In this document: positions 9,533 to 18,202 of the stretch, one piece after another | How the letters are laid out: the number at the start of each line of letters is the position of its first letter | Position numbering within the stretch: the stretch's first letter is position 1 | NCBI GenBank assembly: GCA_035581425.1 | Contig: DATJVP010000018.1 | Location: forward strand, 1-36,688 | DNA: 36,688 bases | DNA from: DASZHJ01 sp035581425 | Lineage (GTDB): Bacteria; Pseudomonadota; Alphaproteobacteria; ATCC43930; CGMCC-115725 | Direction of reading: 5' to 3' | Notes under the pieces: model-generated | Database searches by the model: none | What the model was told of the DNA's origin: nothing | Seen by the model: only the letters and a program-made list of their open reading frames with translations | Program-made: the position numbers and the translations under genes

Positions 9533-10876
9533 CTAGCGCGGCACCTTACGCTGAGCTTCGAGCTTGATGTCTTCCGCGCGCAGGCGGCCCGGAGAGCCCG
9601 CCGGCAATAGCTGGATGGCGCGCTCGGCCTCCTGACGTGCCATGGAGCGATCGCCTTGCGCCATCGCCTGCTCCGCGAGCGCCAGCGCGCTGTTGCCGAG
9701 GTCGCCGCCGCGGCCGTAGGCGATCGCGAGAAGCCGCCAGGTCTCGGGATTGCGGCTCTCGTAGCGGTCCGCGGCAAGAAGCTGGGCGAGCGCGTCGCGG
9801 TTGAGCGAGGCGTCCTCGGTCTCGAGCTCGACCTGCGCGAGCTCGACCCGCAGCAAGGCCGTATCCGGCGCGAGCTGGACGGCCTTCTTATAGGGCGCGA
9901 CCGCATCGCGCACGTGGCCGTTCTCGAACAGCATCTGTCCCTTGAGCTCGTAGAAATAAGGGTTGTTCGGCTCCTGCTTGATGAGCCCATCGATGAGCGG
10001 TACCGCCCGGTTGAGGTCGGGAATTCGATAGTAGGAGATCGCCCGTGCATAGCGCGCGGCGACAGAATTGTCGGTCTCGGGATAGTCGCGGATGGCAGCG
10101 CCCGGCGGCTGCAGAAAGGCATCGAGCTTCGCTTTCATGCGCTTGTGCAGCTCGACCCACTCCGGGGGATCCGGCGTGTCGGAATAGGGCGAATTCTTGA
10201 CGTGCTCAGCGATGTAATCGATGCGTTGGGTGGTGAGGGGATGCGTGCGAAGGTAAGGCACCTCCTTGATGCCCGCGAGCAGCTCCTGCTGCTGCAGAAT
10301 CTGGAAGAATTCGAGGAGGCCGCGCGCGGATTGGTGCGTGCGATCCAGGAACCGCAGACCCGCCTGGTCGGCCTGTGCCTCTTGCGCGATCGAGAAGCGC
10401 AGGAAGGAGCGAAGGCCGGGGTCCTGACCCTCGCCCCCACCTCCTCCGCCGCCACTGCCGCGCGCCGCGGCGACCGCGGCGGCACTTACGACCATGGCGA
10501 TGATGCTCTTGATGGAGGCATCGCGCAGCGCTTCTTCCGTGCGGATCAGATGGCCGCCCGCGATGTGTCCGGTCTCGTGCGCGACGATGCCGATGAGCTG
10601 ATTGGGCCGCTGGCTGCGGATGATGGTGCCGGTATTGATGAAGATGTTCTGGCCGCCCGCGACGAAGGAGTTGAGGCTGGGATCGTTAACGATGTAGATG
10701 TGTACCGCGTCGGGATCGAGGCTGGCGGCCCTCAGGATCGGCGTGTAGTAGGTCCGCAGGATAGTCTCGATCTCGGCATCCCGAATGTAGCCGGGATCCT
10801 GATCGGCCCAGGCGGCGCGGTCCGCAAGGAAAAGAACGAGCAGTGCGCCAAGCAAACGGCTGAGAATGCGAGCCAC
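9533..10876 (-). CDS. Periplasmic M48 metalloprotease with TPR repeats (BepA/YfgC-like)
   Basis: 447 residues. A signal peptide (1-24, ending AAWA) is followed by an M48 peptidase domain with the zinc motif HETGH at 100-104 and the downstream glutamate E166 in SIAQEAQADQAG. A Gly run lies at 142-148. C-terminal TPR repeats occupy roughly 270-440. E. coli BepA with this architecture promotes assembly of LptD and degrades stalled outer-membrane proteins, so a role in outer-membrane quality control is likely. The neighbouring DsbA-like gene fits, since LptD assembly needs disulfides; that functional link is inference. The start is GTG at 10876, with AGGA about 6 nt upstream. Confidence 0.92.
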   Translation of the reverse strand: MARILSRLLGALLVLFLADRAAWADQDPGYIRDAEIETILRTYYTPILRAASLDPDAVHIYIVNDPSLNSFVAGGQNIFINTGTIIRSQRPNQLIGIVAHETGHIAGGHLIRTEEALRDASIKSIIAMVVSAAAVAAARGSGGGGGGGEGQDPGLRSFLRFSIAQEAQADQAGLRFLDRTHQSARGLLEFFQILQQQELLAGIKEVPYLRTHPLTTQRIDYIAEHVKNSPYSDTPDPPEWVELHKRMKAKLDAFLQPPGAAIRDYPETDNSVAARYARAISYYRIPDLNRAVPLIDGLIKQEPNNPYFYELKGQMLFENGHVRDAVAPYKKAVQLAPDTALLRVELAQVELETEDASLNRDALAQLLAADRYESRNPETWRLLAIAYGRGGDLGNSALALAEQAMAQGDRSMARQEAERAIQLLPAGSPGRLRAEDIKLEAQRKVPR

Positions 10877-10971
10877 GGAAATCCTTCCCGTCGATGGCTG
10901 TCACAACATGGGGTCTGCCACCGGCCCGCGTCAATGCGGCGCGTTGGGACCCATATCTGGATCATAGGGCG

Positions 10972-12114
10972 ATGACGCTCAAAGCTTCCACTCGCGGGGG
11001 TATACCTCCCTTTATCGTCATGGACGTGATGCGCGCCGCGGCCGAACGCGCGGCGAGCGGCGCCGATGTCCTCCACCTCGAGGTCGGGCAGCCCTCAACG
11101 CCCGCGCCTTCGGGCGTGATCGCGGCGGCCGAGCGGGCGCTCAGGGGCGACATTCTGGGTTACACCGACGCGCTCGGAGTTCCCGCGTTGCGCGAGGCGC
11201 TCGCGCGACACTACCGGGAGCGGCACAATATCGATGTCGATCCCCAGCGCGTCGTCGTGACCACGGGCTCCTCGGGCGCCTTCTTGCTGAGTTTCCTCGC
11301 GGCCTTCGATGCGGGCGACCGCATCGGCCTCGCAACGCCCGCTTATCCCGCCTACCGGAACATCCTGAAGGCGCTCGACCTCGTCCCCGTCGAGCTCGAG
11401 GCTGGGCCCGCCGAGCGCTACCAGGCGACCGTGGACCTCGTGCGCCGCGCGCCGCTCGACGGTCTCATCGTCGCGAGTCCGGCCAATCCCACGGGTACGA
11501 TGTTGCGTGCGGAGGAGCTCGCGGACCTCGCGCGTTACTGCGAGACCGCGGGCATTCGTCTCGTCTCCGACGAGATCTATCACGGCATCGGCTATGGCCC
11601 CGAGGAAGCGACGGCGCTCGCGTTTTCGCAGTCCGCGATCATCGTCAACAGCTTCTCGAAGTACTTCTCGATGACGGGCTGGCGGCTTGGCTGGATGGTC
11701 GTGCCCATGAGCCTGTTGCGCGCCGTCGAGTGCCTCGCGCAGAATTTCTTCATCTCGCCGCCGGCACTCTCGCAGCATGCCGCGCTCGCGGCCTTCGAAT
11801 GCCGGGAGGAGCTCGACCGCAACGTCGCACGCTACCGCGAGAACCGAGATCTGCTCCTCGCGGAATTGCCCAAAGCTGGCTTCGATCGGTTCGCGCCTGC
11901 TGACGGCGCCTTCTACCTCTATGCGGATGTCGGGCATCTCACCAATGACAGCGCGGAGTTCTGCCGGCGCATGCTGCACGACATCGGCGTCGCGGTGACG
12001 CCCGGGATCGATTTCGATCCCGGACGCGGTCGCGGCACGCTACGGATTTCCTTCGCGGGCTCGACCGCCACCATGGCCGAGGCCGCGCGGCGGCTCAAAT
12101 CCTGGCGTCGCTAA
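10972..12114 (+). CDS. PLP-dependent class I aminotransferase
   Basis: 380-residue fold-type I aminotransferase of the aspartate-aminotransferase family. Visible are VVTTGSSGAF (phosphate binding), SPANPTG (169-175), D200 and Y203 in VSDEIYHG, the Schiff-base lysine K230 in VNSFSKYFSMTGWRLGW, and the carboxylate-binding arginine in TLRISFAGS near the C-terminus. The substrate pair is not readable; the family includes aspartate, alanine and aromatic aminotransferases. The start MTLKASTRGGIPPF at 10972 fits the family; the ORF opens 78 bp earlier without support. It is divergent from the M48 gene and ends 18 bp before the convergent rne stop. Confidence 0.92.
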   Translation: MTLKASTRGGIPPFIVMDVMRAAAERAASGADVLHLEVGQPSTPAPSGVIAAAERALRGDILGYTDALGVPALREALARHYRERHNIDVDPQRVVVTTGSSGAFLLSFLAAFDAGDRIGLATPAYPAYRNILKALDLVPVELEAGPAERYQATVDLVRRAPLDGLIVASPANPTGTMLRAEELADLARYCETAGIRLVSDEIYHGIGYGPEEATALAFSQSAIIVNSFSKYFSMTGWRLGWMVVPMSLLRAVECLAQNFFISPPALSQHAALAAFECREELDRNVARYRENRDLLLAELPKAGFDRFAPADGAFYLYADVGHLTNDSAEFCRRMLHDIGVAVTPGIDFDPGRGRGTLRISFAGSTATMAEAARRLKSWRR

Positions 12115-12132
12115 GCGCGCGGATTTGCCCCC

Positions 12133-15036
12133 TCAGCCCTGAGTGAGGCGGCCCCACCAGCCGCGCCGCGGCTTCGCCGGACGCTCCGAGACGGTGATCG
12201 GCGGCGGCACGTTGACGGCGCCGGCCGCTGTCTGCTCAGGCTCCGCCGGGGGAGGTGGGGCAGGAGGCGCGACCTCCGCGGCCGCAACTGCCGGTGCCGG
12301 CGGCTCGGGCTCACGCACCGCCATAGGCACCTCCGGAGCCGGGGTCCAGGCGTGTGCCTCGTGTGCGCGCGGCGCCTCGGTCGGATGCTCGGCGGCGGTG
12401 AACGGCGCCTCTGGCTCGTGCTCCTCGTGGAAATCCTGCGGATGGAACTCGGACTCGGGATGCCCCGCCTGGTGCGGCGCATACTCGCCGGCCTCGCCGT
12501 GACCGCGCCGCCGCCGCCGGCCGCCTCGCCGACCGCGCCGCCGTCGGCGCCTGCCCTGGGCATCGCCGTCGCCGTGCGACGCGTTGGCATCGGGTGCCGC
12601 CTCGCCGGGATGCTCGCCATCGGTTCCGACGCTCTCCGCTGCCGCCTCCCCGCTCGCGATCTCCTCCGCGACAAGGTCCTGTGCCTCGGCGAAAGCCCGA
12701 TGCTCCTGCACCGGAGCAGGGGACAGTGGTGCCTCGCGGCCGTCCTCGCCTCCGACACGCCGACGGCGCCGGCGGCGTCGGCGGCGTCCGCCACGTCCTT
12801 CCTCGCCGCCATGGCCGCCGCGGGGCTCGCGCTCCTCGGAGCGTTCCATGTGAGTCTCGCCGCCTTCGGCAGCCTCGCTCACCTCCGTAACGGGCTCCGT
12901 CGTCTCGGTCTCGACCTCGGTCTCGAGCGTATCGTCTGCCTCGTCCTCCTCGTCGGCGTAGCTCGGCGCCTGCGTCGCAAGCGGAGGCAGCGCCGCGAGC
13001 TCCTCGGGCGTCAGCGCGCGCACGCGCTCGAGCCGCATGTTCGGGGGGATCAACGTGTCGTCGCTGGTGATCGCTACGCGGAAGTGGTAGCGCTGCTCGG
13101 CTTCCGTGAGCGCCGCACGCTTCTGATTGAGGATGTAGAGCGCGACGTTTGCAGGCACAGCGACCGAAATCTCGGCCGAGCGGCGCCGCATCCCTTCCTC
13201 CTCGATCGCGCGGAGGACGTGGAGTGCCGTCGACTCCGTCGAGCGGATATGGCCCGTGCCGCCACAATGCGGGCAGGGCTGGGTCGAGACCTCGACGATC
13301 GAGGGGCGGAGGCGCTGGCGCGAGAGCTCCAGCAGGCCGAAGGCACTGATCCGACCCACCTGGATACGCGCGCGGTCGTGCTTCATCGCCTCCTTGAGGC
13401 GACGCTCCACCGTCACCTGGTTGCGATGCTCCTCCATGTCGATGAAGTCGATCACGATGAGCCCCGCGAGGTCGCGGAGCCGGAGCTGGCGCGCGATCTC
13501 CTCGGCAGCCTCGCAATTGGTCTTGAGCGCGGTCTCCTCGATGTTGCGCTCGCGCGTCGCGCGGCCGGAGTTCACGTCGATCGCGACCAGCGCCTCGGTC
13601 TGGTTGATGACGATGTAGCCGCCGGAGCGGAGCTGCACCACCGGCGAATGGATCGCGTCGATCTGGCTCTCGACCTGGAAGCGCTGGAAGAGCGGGATCG
13701 TGGGGTCGCGGTAATTGTGCACGCGCTTGGCGTGGCTCGGCATCAGCATCCGCATGAAGGACTTCGCGGATTTGTAGCCTTCCTCGCCCTCGACGACGAT
13801 CTCGTCGATGTCGCGCGCATAGAGGTCGCGGATCGCCCGCTTGATCAGGTTGCCCTCCTCGTAGATGAGGGCGGGCGCGGTCGATTTGAGCGTGAGCTCG
13901 CGAATCTCGTCCCAGAGCCGGATCAGGTACTCGAAGTCGCGCTTGATCTCGGCCTTCGAGCGCTCGCTGCCTGCGGTGCGCACGATGACGCCCATGCCCT
14001 CCGGCACCTGCAGATCCTCGACCAGCTCCTTGAGGCGCTTGCGGTCCGAAGCGCTGGTGATCTTGCGGGAGACGCCGCCGCCACGGTCGGTGTTCGGCAT
14101 CAGCACGCAATAGCGTCCTGCGAGCGATAGATAGGTCGTGAGCGCCGCACCCTTGTTGCCGCGCTCCTCCTTCGTCACCTGCACCAGCATGATCTGCCGG
14201 CGCTTAACCACTTCCTGGATCTTGTAGGGCCGATAGCGCCGCGCGCGTTGGCGGCTTGCCTCCTCGATCTCGTCGCCGCCGAGCGTCTCGATGATCTCGG
14301 GCGGAGGCGCCTCGACGACGGCCGCGGCCTCGCCCGATACGACCGCTGCGGCCTCCTCGGCGAAAGGCGAGGGCGCCTCGGCCATATCGTCCGCGAGCGG
14401 CGCCGCGGCCGGCTCGATGCTCGGGGGCTCGTCGCGGAGTGTCGGCGCCTCGATCCGCGCGATCGCGACGGTGGGGAAGGGCGGCTCCTCCAGCGGGAGC
14501 ACGATCGCCGGGGGCGGCTCGGACGCAGGCGGCGGGCTTTCGATCGCTTCTCCGCTCGTTAACTCCTGCCTGACTTCGCCCGGACCTGGAATTTCCGGAA
14601 TTGCCTCCCCATTGGTCTCGGGCGCAGCGGCCTCGTGTGGCGCCTCCGAGGTCTCCCCGGGGAATGCGTGTTCCCCTGCAGGCACCGACTCGGACCCCAT
14701 CTCCGCGTCGCTCTCGGCATCGATCTCCGAGGGCAGGCGGCCGCGCTCGCGGAGCGGCGGATGGAACCGCTCGGGCGGCCGATCGCCGACGGGGATACGG
14801 TAGTAGTCGGAATGGATCTCGCTGAAGGCGAGGAAGCCGTGGCGGTTGCCGCCGTAGTCGACGAAAGCCGCCTGTAGCGAGGGCTCTACCCGCGTGACTT
14901 TCGCGAGGTAGATGTTGCCCTTGATCTGTTTCTTGATTGAGGTCTCGAAGTCGAATTCCTCGAGACGGTTACCACTGAGAACGACGACCCGGGTCTCCTC
15001 CGGGTGCATCGAGTCGATAAGCATGCGTTTGGCCAT
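12133..15036 (-). CDS. rne: Ribonuclease E (RNase E/G family, degradosome scaffold)
   Basis: 967-residue endoribonuclease for mRNA decay and rRNA processing. From MAKRMLIDSM: an RNase H-like start, and an S1 domain split by a Pro/Ala/Glu-rich acidic insertion at about 84-265, a known alphaproteobacterial feature. The S1 part resumes at KIQEVVKRRQIMLVQVTKEERGNKG. DNase I-like catalytic residues are D487/N489 (AIDVNSGRATRE) and D530/D533 (IDFIDMEE). The Zn-link CPHC is at 588-591. The disordered C-terminus has two Arg-rich RNA-binding tracts (751-760 and 829-845) and ends KPRRGWWGRLTQG, resembling the C-terminal PNPase-binding motif described in Caulobacter RNase E. The frame is open 119 codons upstream, but MAKRML is the family start. 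Confidence 0.96.
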   Translation of the reverse strand: MAKRMLIDSMHPEETRVVVLSGNRLEEFDFETSIKKQIKGNIYLAKVTRVEPSLQAAFVDYGGNRHGFLAFSEIHSDYYRIPVGDRPPERFHPPLRERGRLPSEIDAESDAEMGSESVPAGEHAFPGETSEAPHEAAAPETNGEAIPEIPGPGEVRQELTSGEAIESPPPASEPPPAIVLPLEEPPFPTVAIARIEAPTLRDEPPSIEPAAAPLADDMAEAPSPFAEEAAAVVSGEAAAVVEAPPPEIIETLGGDEIEEASRQRARRYRPYKIQEVVKRRQIMLVQVTKEERGNKGAALTTYLSLAGRYCVLMPNTDRGGGVSRKITSASDRKRLKELVEDLQVPEGMGVIVRTAGSERSKAEIKRDFEYLIRLWDEIRELTLKSTAPALIYEEGNLIKRAIRDLYARDIDEIVVEGEEGYKSAKSFMRMLMPSHAKRVHNYRDPTIPLFQRFQVESQIDAIHSPVVQLRSGGYIVINQTEALVAIDVNSGRATRERNIEETALKTNCEAAEEIARQLRLRDLAGLIVIDFIDMEEHRNQVTVERRLKEAMKHDRARIQVGRISAFGLLELSRQRLRPSIVEVSTQPCPHCGGTGHIRSTESTALHVLRAIEEEGMRRRSAEISVAVPANVALYILNQKRAALTEAEQRYHFRVAITSDDTLIPPNMRLERVRALTPEELAALPPLATQAPSYADEEDEADDTLETEVETETTEPVTEVSEAAEGGETHMERSEEREPRGGHGGEEGRGGRRRRRRRRRRVGGEDGREAPLSPAPVQEHRAFAEAQDLVAEEIASGEAAAESVGTDGEHPGEAAPDANASHGDGDAQGRRRRRRGRRGGRRRRRGHGEAGEYAPHQAGHPESEFHPQDFHEEHEPEAPFTAAEHPTEAPRAHEAHAWTPAPEVPMAVREPEPPAPAVAAAEVAPPAPPPPAEPEQTAAGAVNVPPPITVSERPAKPRRGWWGRLTQG

Positions 15037-15567
15037 GGGGGCATTACTCCGGAGCGCACCGGCGAGTCCGCGCGAATTACGGATCGCGGCGCTGTCTCGG
15101 TAAATGCGAAGCCGGCAATGCTCCCGGGTGCTCCGTCGGACGGTGTCGACATCGAATCGATTGCCATGGAGGGTTCGGTCGGATTTGCCTTTTGCGCCCG
15201 GCGTGGCCAGGCTGGCTTCGGGGTTTCGTGACGACCAGACGGTCGCTAGCGCCCCAGACGGGAAACGGTGGCGTGTTCGGTCAACGCCAAGCTCAGAAAT
15301 CCCGCCGCGACGCCGTCCGGGGACTTGGGGCCACCCGAGACAGACCGCGGTATTTCGCAGGGCAACAATACAAGCGGCAACGGGGAACCACAATCGGTTC
15401 TTGCGGGAGCTGGACCAATTCCCCCCGGAGGCCGGGAAGGCTATAGACCTCCTCCCCGCGCTTAACCTCTCGGTAGAGTGCGTCCCTTAGTTTATCGCCC
15501 TAATGACGCCATAAACGCACTAGCTTAATTGGGTGTAGAATTCCCTGAGGAAGCCGCCGCGATCGCC
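15037..15567. other. 531-bp intergenic region between divergent rne and mrcA
   Basis: No convincing gene is present. The minus frame in phase with rne is open across much of it, but the translation is low-complexity and Arg/Ser/Gly-rich, as expected by chance in this GC content. It holds a candidate rne promoter (15365-15393) that would give a leader of about 320 nt. Nearer mrcA is an AT-richer block (15481-15540) with an inverted repeat GTTTAT-N15-ATAAAC (15490-15495 and 15511-15516). In the alphaproteobacteria I know, an amidase gene (amiC) often sits here; none is found. Confidence 0.6.
15365..15393 (-). promoter_or_regulatory. Putative sigma70-type promoter of rne
   Basis: On the minus strand TTGTGG (15393-15388), a 17-nt spacer and TATTGT (15370-15365). 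Transcription would begin near 15358 and leave a 5' leader of about 320 nt before the rne ATG at 15036. A long leader is expected for rne, because E. coli RNase E autoregulates through a leader of about 360 nt. Consensus match only. Confidence 0.4.
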
Positions 15568-18159
15568 ATGAGAATTCTGAAGTTCCTCTTCGGCCTGGGC
15601 TTGGGCCTCGGCTTGCTCGGGGCCGCCTTCTTCGCGCTCACCCTCTGGTATTTCAACCGCGATCTGCCGGATTACTCGCAGCTCGCGGATTACCAGCCGC
15701 CGATCGTGACGCGCGTGATGGCGAGCGACGGCCGCCTCATGGCGGAATACGCGACCGAGAAGCGTGTCTTCGTTCCCGTCAAATCGATGCCGCCTTTGCT
15801 TATCAAGGCCTTCCTCGCGGCCGAGGACAAAAATTTCTACAGCCACCCCGGCATCGACCTCATGTCGGTGATACGCGCCGCGGTGACGGACGTCGCGCGT
15901 CTCCACCAGAACCGGCGACCCGTCGGCGCCTCCACGATCACGCAGCAGGTCGCAAAGAACTTCCTTCTCGGAAACGAAATCTCGCTGAGCCGCAAGATCA
16001 AGGAGGCGCTCCTCGCGCTCAAGATGGAGCGCGCGCTCTCCAAGGACCGCATCCTCGAGCTCTACATGAACGAGATCTATCTCGGCGGGGGCAATTACGG
16101 GGTGGCGGCGGCGGCGCTCAACTACTTCGACAAATCCCTGGACGAGCTCACGGTGGGCGAGGCGGCGTTCCTCGCGGCGCTGCCGAAGGCGCCAAACAAC
16201 TACAACCCCGACCGTCATCCCGAGGCCGCAAAGGAGCGCCGGGACTGGGTGCTCGATCGCATGGTCGAGGCCGGATTCATCACTCCGGCGGAGGCGCAGG
16301 AGGCTAAGGCCGAGCGGATCGCCATTAGGAAGCGCGACGAGACTCAGCTCGTCAGGGCCGACTACTTTTCCGAAGAGGTTCGTCGCCAGCTCCTCGCGCA
16401 GTACGGCGACAAGGAACTCTATCAGGGCGGCCTATCGGTGCGCACGAGCCTCGATCCGCAATACCAGCTTCTGGCGGACCAGGCACTCAAGCACGGCCTC
16501 GTCTCCTACGACCGCCGGCATGGCTATCGCGGAGCCATCGACCATCTGCAGGTGGACCTCGGGGCGGATTGGGGCAAACGGCTCGCGGCGATGGGCCTGC
16601 CCGCTGGAGCGGCCGAGATGGGCTGGCGGCTTGCGGTGGTGATCAGCGTCGATGCCGATGGCGCGACGATTGGCCTCACCGATCAGACGACCGGAAGGAT
16701 TCCCTTCAGCGAGCTCAAATGGGCGCGCAAGCCGCTCGAGGATGCGCGCGTGGGAAATCCGCCGCGCAATCCCGCGGAGGTGTTGTCTGCCGACGACGTG
16801 ATCCTCGTCGAGCCCGTGAAGGCCGAGGTCGTGCCACCGAAGCCTACCAATTCGCGCGCCCCGGCGCCCGCGCCGCAGCCGGCTCCGCAGCCCGCGTTGC
16901 CCCTCTTCGGGCTTCGGCAGATCCCCGCGATCTCCGGCGCGATCATCGTGATGGATCCGCATACGGGCCGCGTCCTCGCGATGTCCGGCGGTTTCAGTTA
17001 CGAGATCAGCCAGTTCAACCGCGCGACCCAGGCCCGGCGGCAGACCGGCTCGGCGATCAAGCCCTTCGTCTACATGGCAGCCCTCGATCACGGCTTCACG
17101 CCGTCCTCGATCGTCGAGGACGCGCCGCTCTCCGTCGACCAAGGGCCGGGCCTGCCGCCTTGGACGCCCTCCAATTATACGCACGAGTTCTATGGGCCTT
17201 TGCCGCTTCGCGTCGGCATCGAGCAGTCGCGCAACCTCATTACGGCGCGCCTCGGCATCGCCGTCGGTCTCGAGCCCGTGGCGCATGTGATCGAGGGCTT
17301 CGGGATCATGGATCACATGCCGCGGGAGTATTCGATGTTCCTCGGCGCCGGCGAGACCACGGTCCTGCGCCTCACGACGGCCTATGCGATGATCGTCAAT
17401 GGCGGCAAGCGCATCACGCCGAGCTTCGTCGACCGAGTCCAGGATCGCAACGGCGCCACCATCTTCCGCGCGGATAAGCGCAACTGCTCCAATTGCACCG
17501 ACGTCGAATGGACGGGCCAAGCGGCCCCGGCGCTGCCGGATACGCGCGAGCAGGTGATCGATCCGCTGACCGCCTATCAGATGGTGCATATGCTCGAGGG
17601 CGTGATCGAGCGCGGCACGGGCCGTAGCATCCTCTCGCTCAACCGCGTGCTCGCGGGCAAGACCGGCACCAGCAACGATTCGAACGACACCTGGTTCGTG
17701 GGTTTCTCGCCCGATCTGGTCGCGGGCGTCTTCATGGGCATGGACCAGCCCCAATCCCTCGGCGGGCACGAGACCGGGGCCTCGGTGGCGGCGCCCGTTT
17801 TCAAGGAATTCATGGGAGCCGCGCTGACGGGCGTGCCCAATACGCCCTTCCGCATACCGCCGGGGATCCGCATGGTGCGTGTCAATGCGGCCACCGGGCA
17901 ACCTGCGAAACCCGGCGACAAGCCCGTCATCTATGAGGCCTTCAAGCCGGGTACGGAACCGACGGGCGATGAGCCCGTGCCTGTCATCGGAGCCGTCACC
18001 GACCCGGATTCCGAAGCGCCGGGCGACGCGCCCAGCGTCAGTGTGGCCGGCGGCAGCTCCTCTGCCCCGGGTACCCCAGGGGTCCCTGCGACATCGGCGC
18101 CGCAGCCCCGCCCGCCTGCGGGTTCCGCTCCCGCCGGGGGCACGGGCGGGCTATACTGA
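15568..18159 (+). CDS. mrcA: Penicillin-binding protein 1A (bifunctional transglycosylase/transpeptidase)
   Basis: 863-residue inner-membrane class A PBP that polymerises and crosslinks peptidoglycan. An N-terminal TM helix (about 6-29) is followed by the GT51 domain with catalytic E86 in AAEDKNFYSHPGID and GASTITQQVAKNFLL (120-134). An OB-like region and a Pro/Ala-rich linker (APAPAPQPAPQPALP) precede the transpeptidase domain. That domain has S495-x-x-K498 (TGSAIKPF), S554-R-N and K698-T-G-T. The tail is low-complexity Pro/Ala/Gly/Ser. The start ATG 15568 puts the TM helix at the N-terminus; a TTG at 15529 is possible but adds 13 residues unlike the family. A GAGGAAG about 17 nt upstream is a distant Shine-Dalgarno. 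prfB follows after 43 bp. Confidence 0.96.
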   Translation: MRILKFLFGLGLGLGLLGAAFFALTLWYFNRDLPDYSQLADYQPPIVTRVMASDGRLMAEYATEKRVFVPVKSMPPLLIKAFLAAEDKNFYSHPGIDLMSVIRAAVTDVARLHQNRRPVGASTITQQVAKNFLLGNEISLSRKIKEALLALKMERALSKDRILELYMNEIYLGGGNYGVAAAALNYFDKSLDELTVGEAAFLAALPKAPNNYNPDRHPEAAKERRDWVLDRMVEAGFITPAEAQEAKAERIAIRKRDETQLVRADYFSEEVRRQLLAQYGDKELYQGGLSVRTSLDPQYQLLADQALKHGLVSYDRRHGYRGAIDHLQVDLGADWGKRLAAMGLPAGAAEMGWRLAVVISVDADGATIGLTDQTTGRIPFSELKWARKPLEDARVGNPPRNPAEVLSADDVILVEPVKAEVVPPKPTNSRAPAPAPQPAPQPALPLFGLRQIPAISGAIIVMDPHTGRVLAMSGGFSYEISQFNRATQARRQTGSAIKPFVYMAALDHGFTPSSIVEDAPLSVDQGPGLPPWTPSNYTHEFYGPLPLRVGIEQSRNLITARLGIAVGLEPVAHVIEGFGIMDHMPREYSMFLGAGETTVLRLTTAYAMIVNGGKRITPSFVDRVQDRNGATIFRADKRNCSNCTDVEWTGQAAPALPDTREQVIDPLTAYQMVHMLEGVIERGTGRSILSLNRVLAGKTGTSNDSNDTWFVGFSPDLVAGVFMGMDQPQSLGGHETGASVAAPVFKEFMGAALTGVPNTPFRIPPGIRMVRVNAATGQPAKPGDKPVIYEAFKPGTEPTGDEPVPVIGAVTDPDSEAPGDAPSVSVAGGSSSAPGTPGVPATSAPQPRPPAGSAPAGGTGGLY

Positions 18160-18202
18160 TCCTGGATTTACCGATTCCCATTCGACTCTTGGGAGCGATT
18201 GC

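Noticed and set aside
12738..12800. Repeated GGC/CGC triplets as a tandem repeat or CRISPR-like array
   Set aside because: They encode the Arg-rich tracts of RNase E; no regular repeat-spacer structure.
12311..14130. Long open frames on both strands within rne
   Set aside because: Out-of-frame products of Arg/Glu/Ala-rich coding sequence; only the frame with RNase E motifs is real.
15037..15393. In-frame N-terminal extension of RNase E (119 codons)
   Set aside because: MAKRMLIDSM is the conserved start; the upstream translation is not family-like and falls in the likely leader.
16432..17901. 489-codon minus-strand open frame inside mrcA
   Set aside because: Shadow of the PBP1A codon pattern; composition rich in Arg/His/Asp with no motif.
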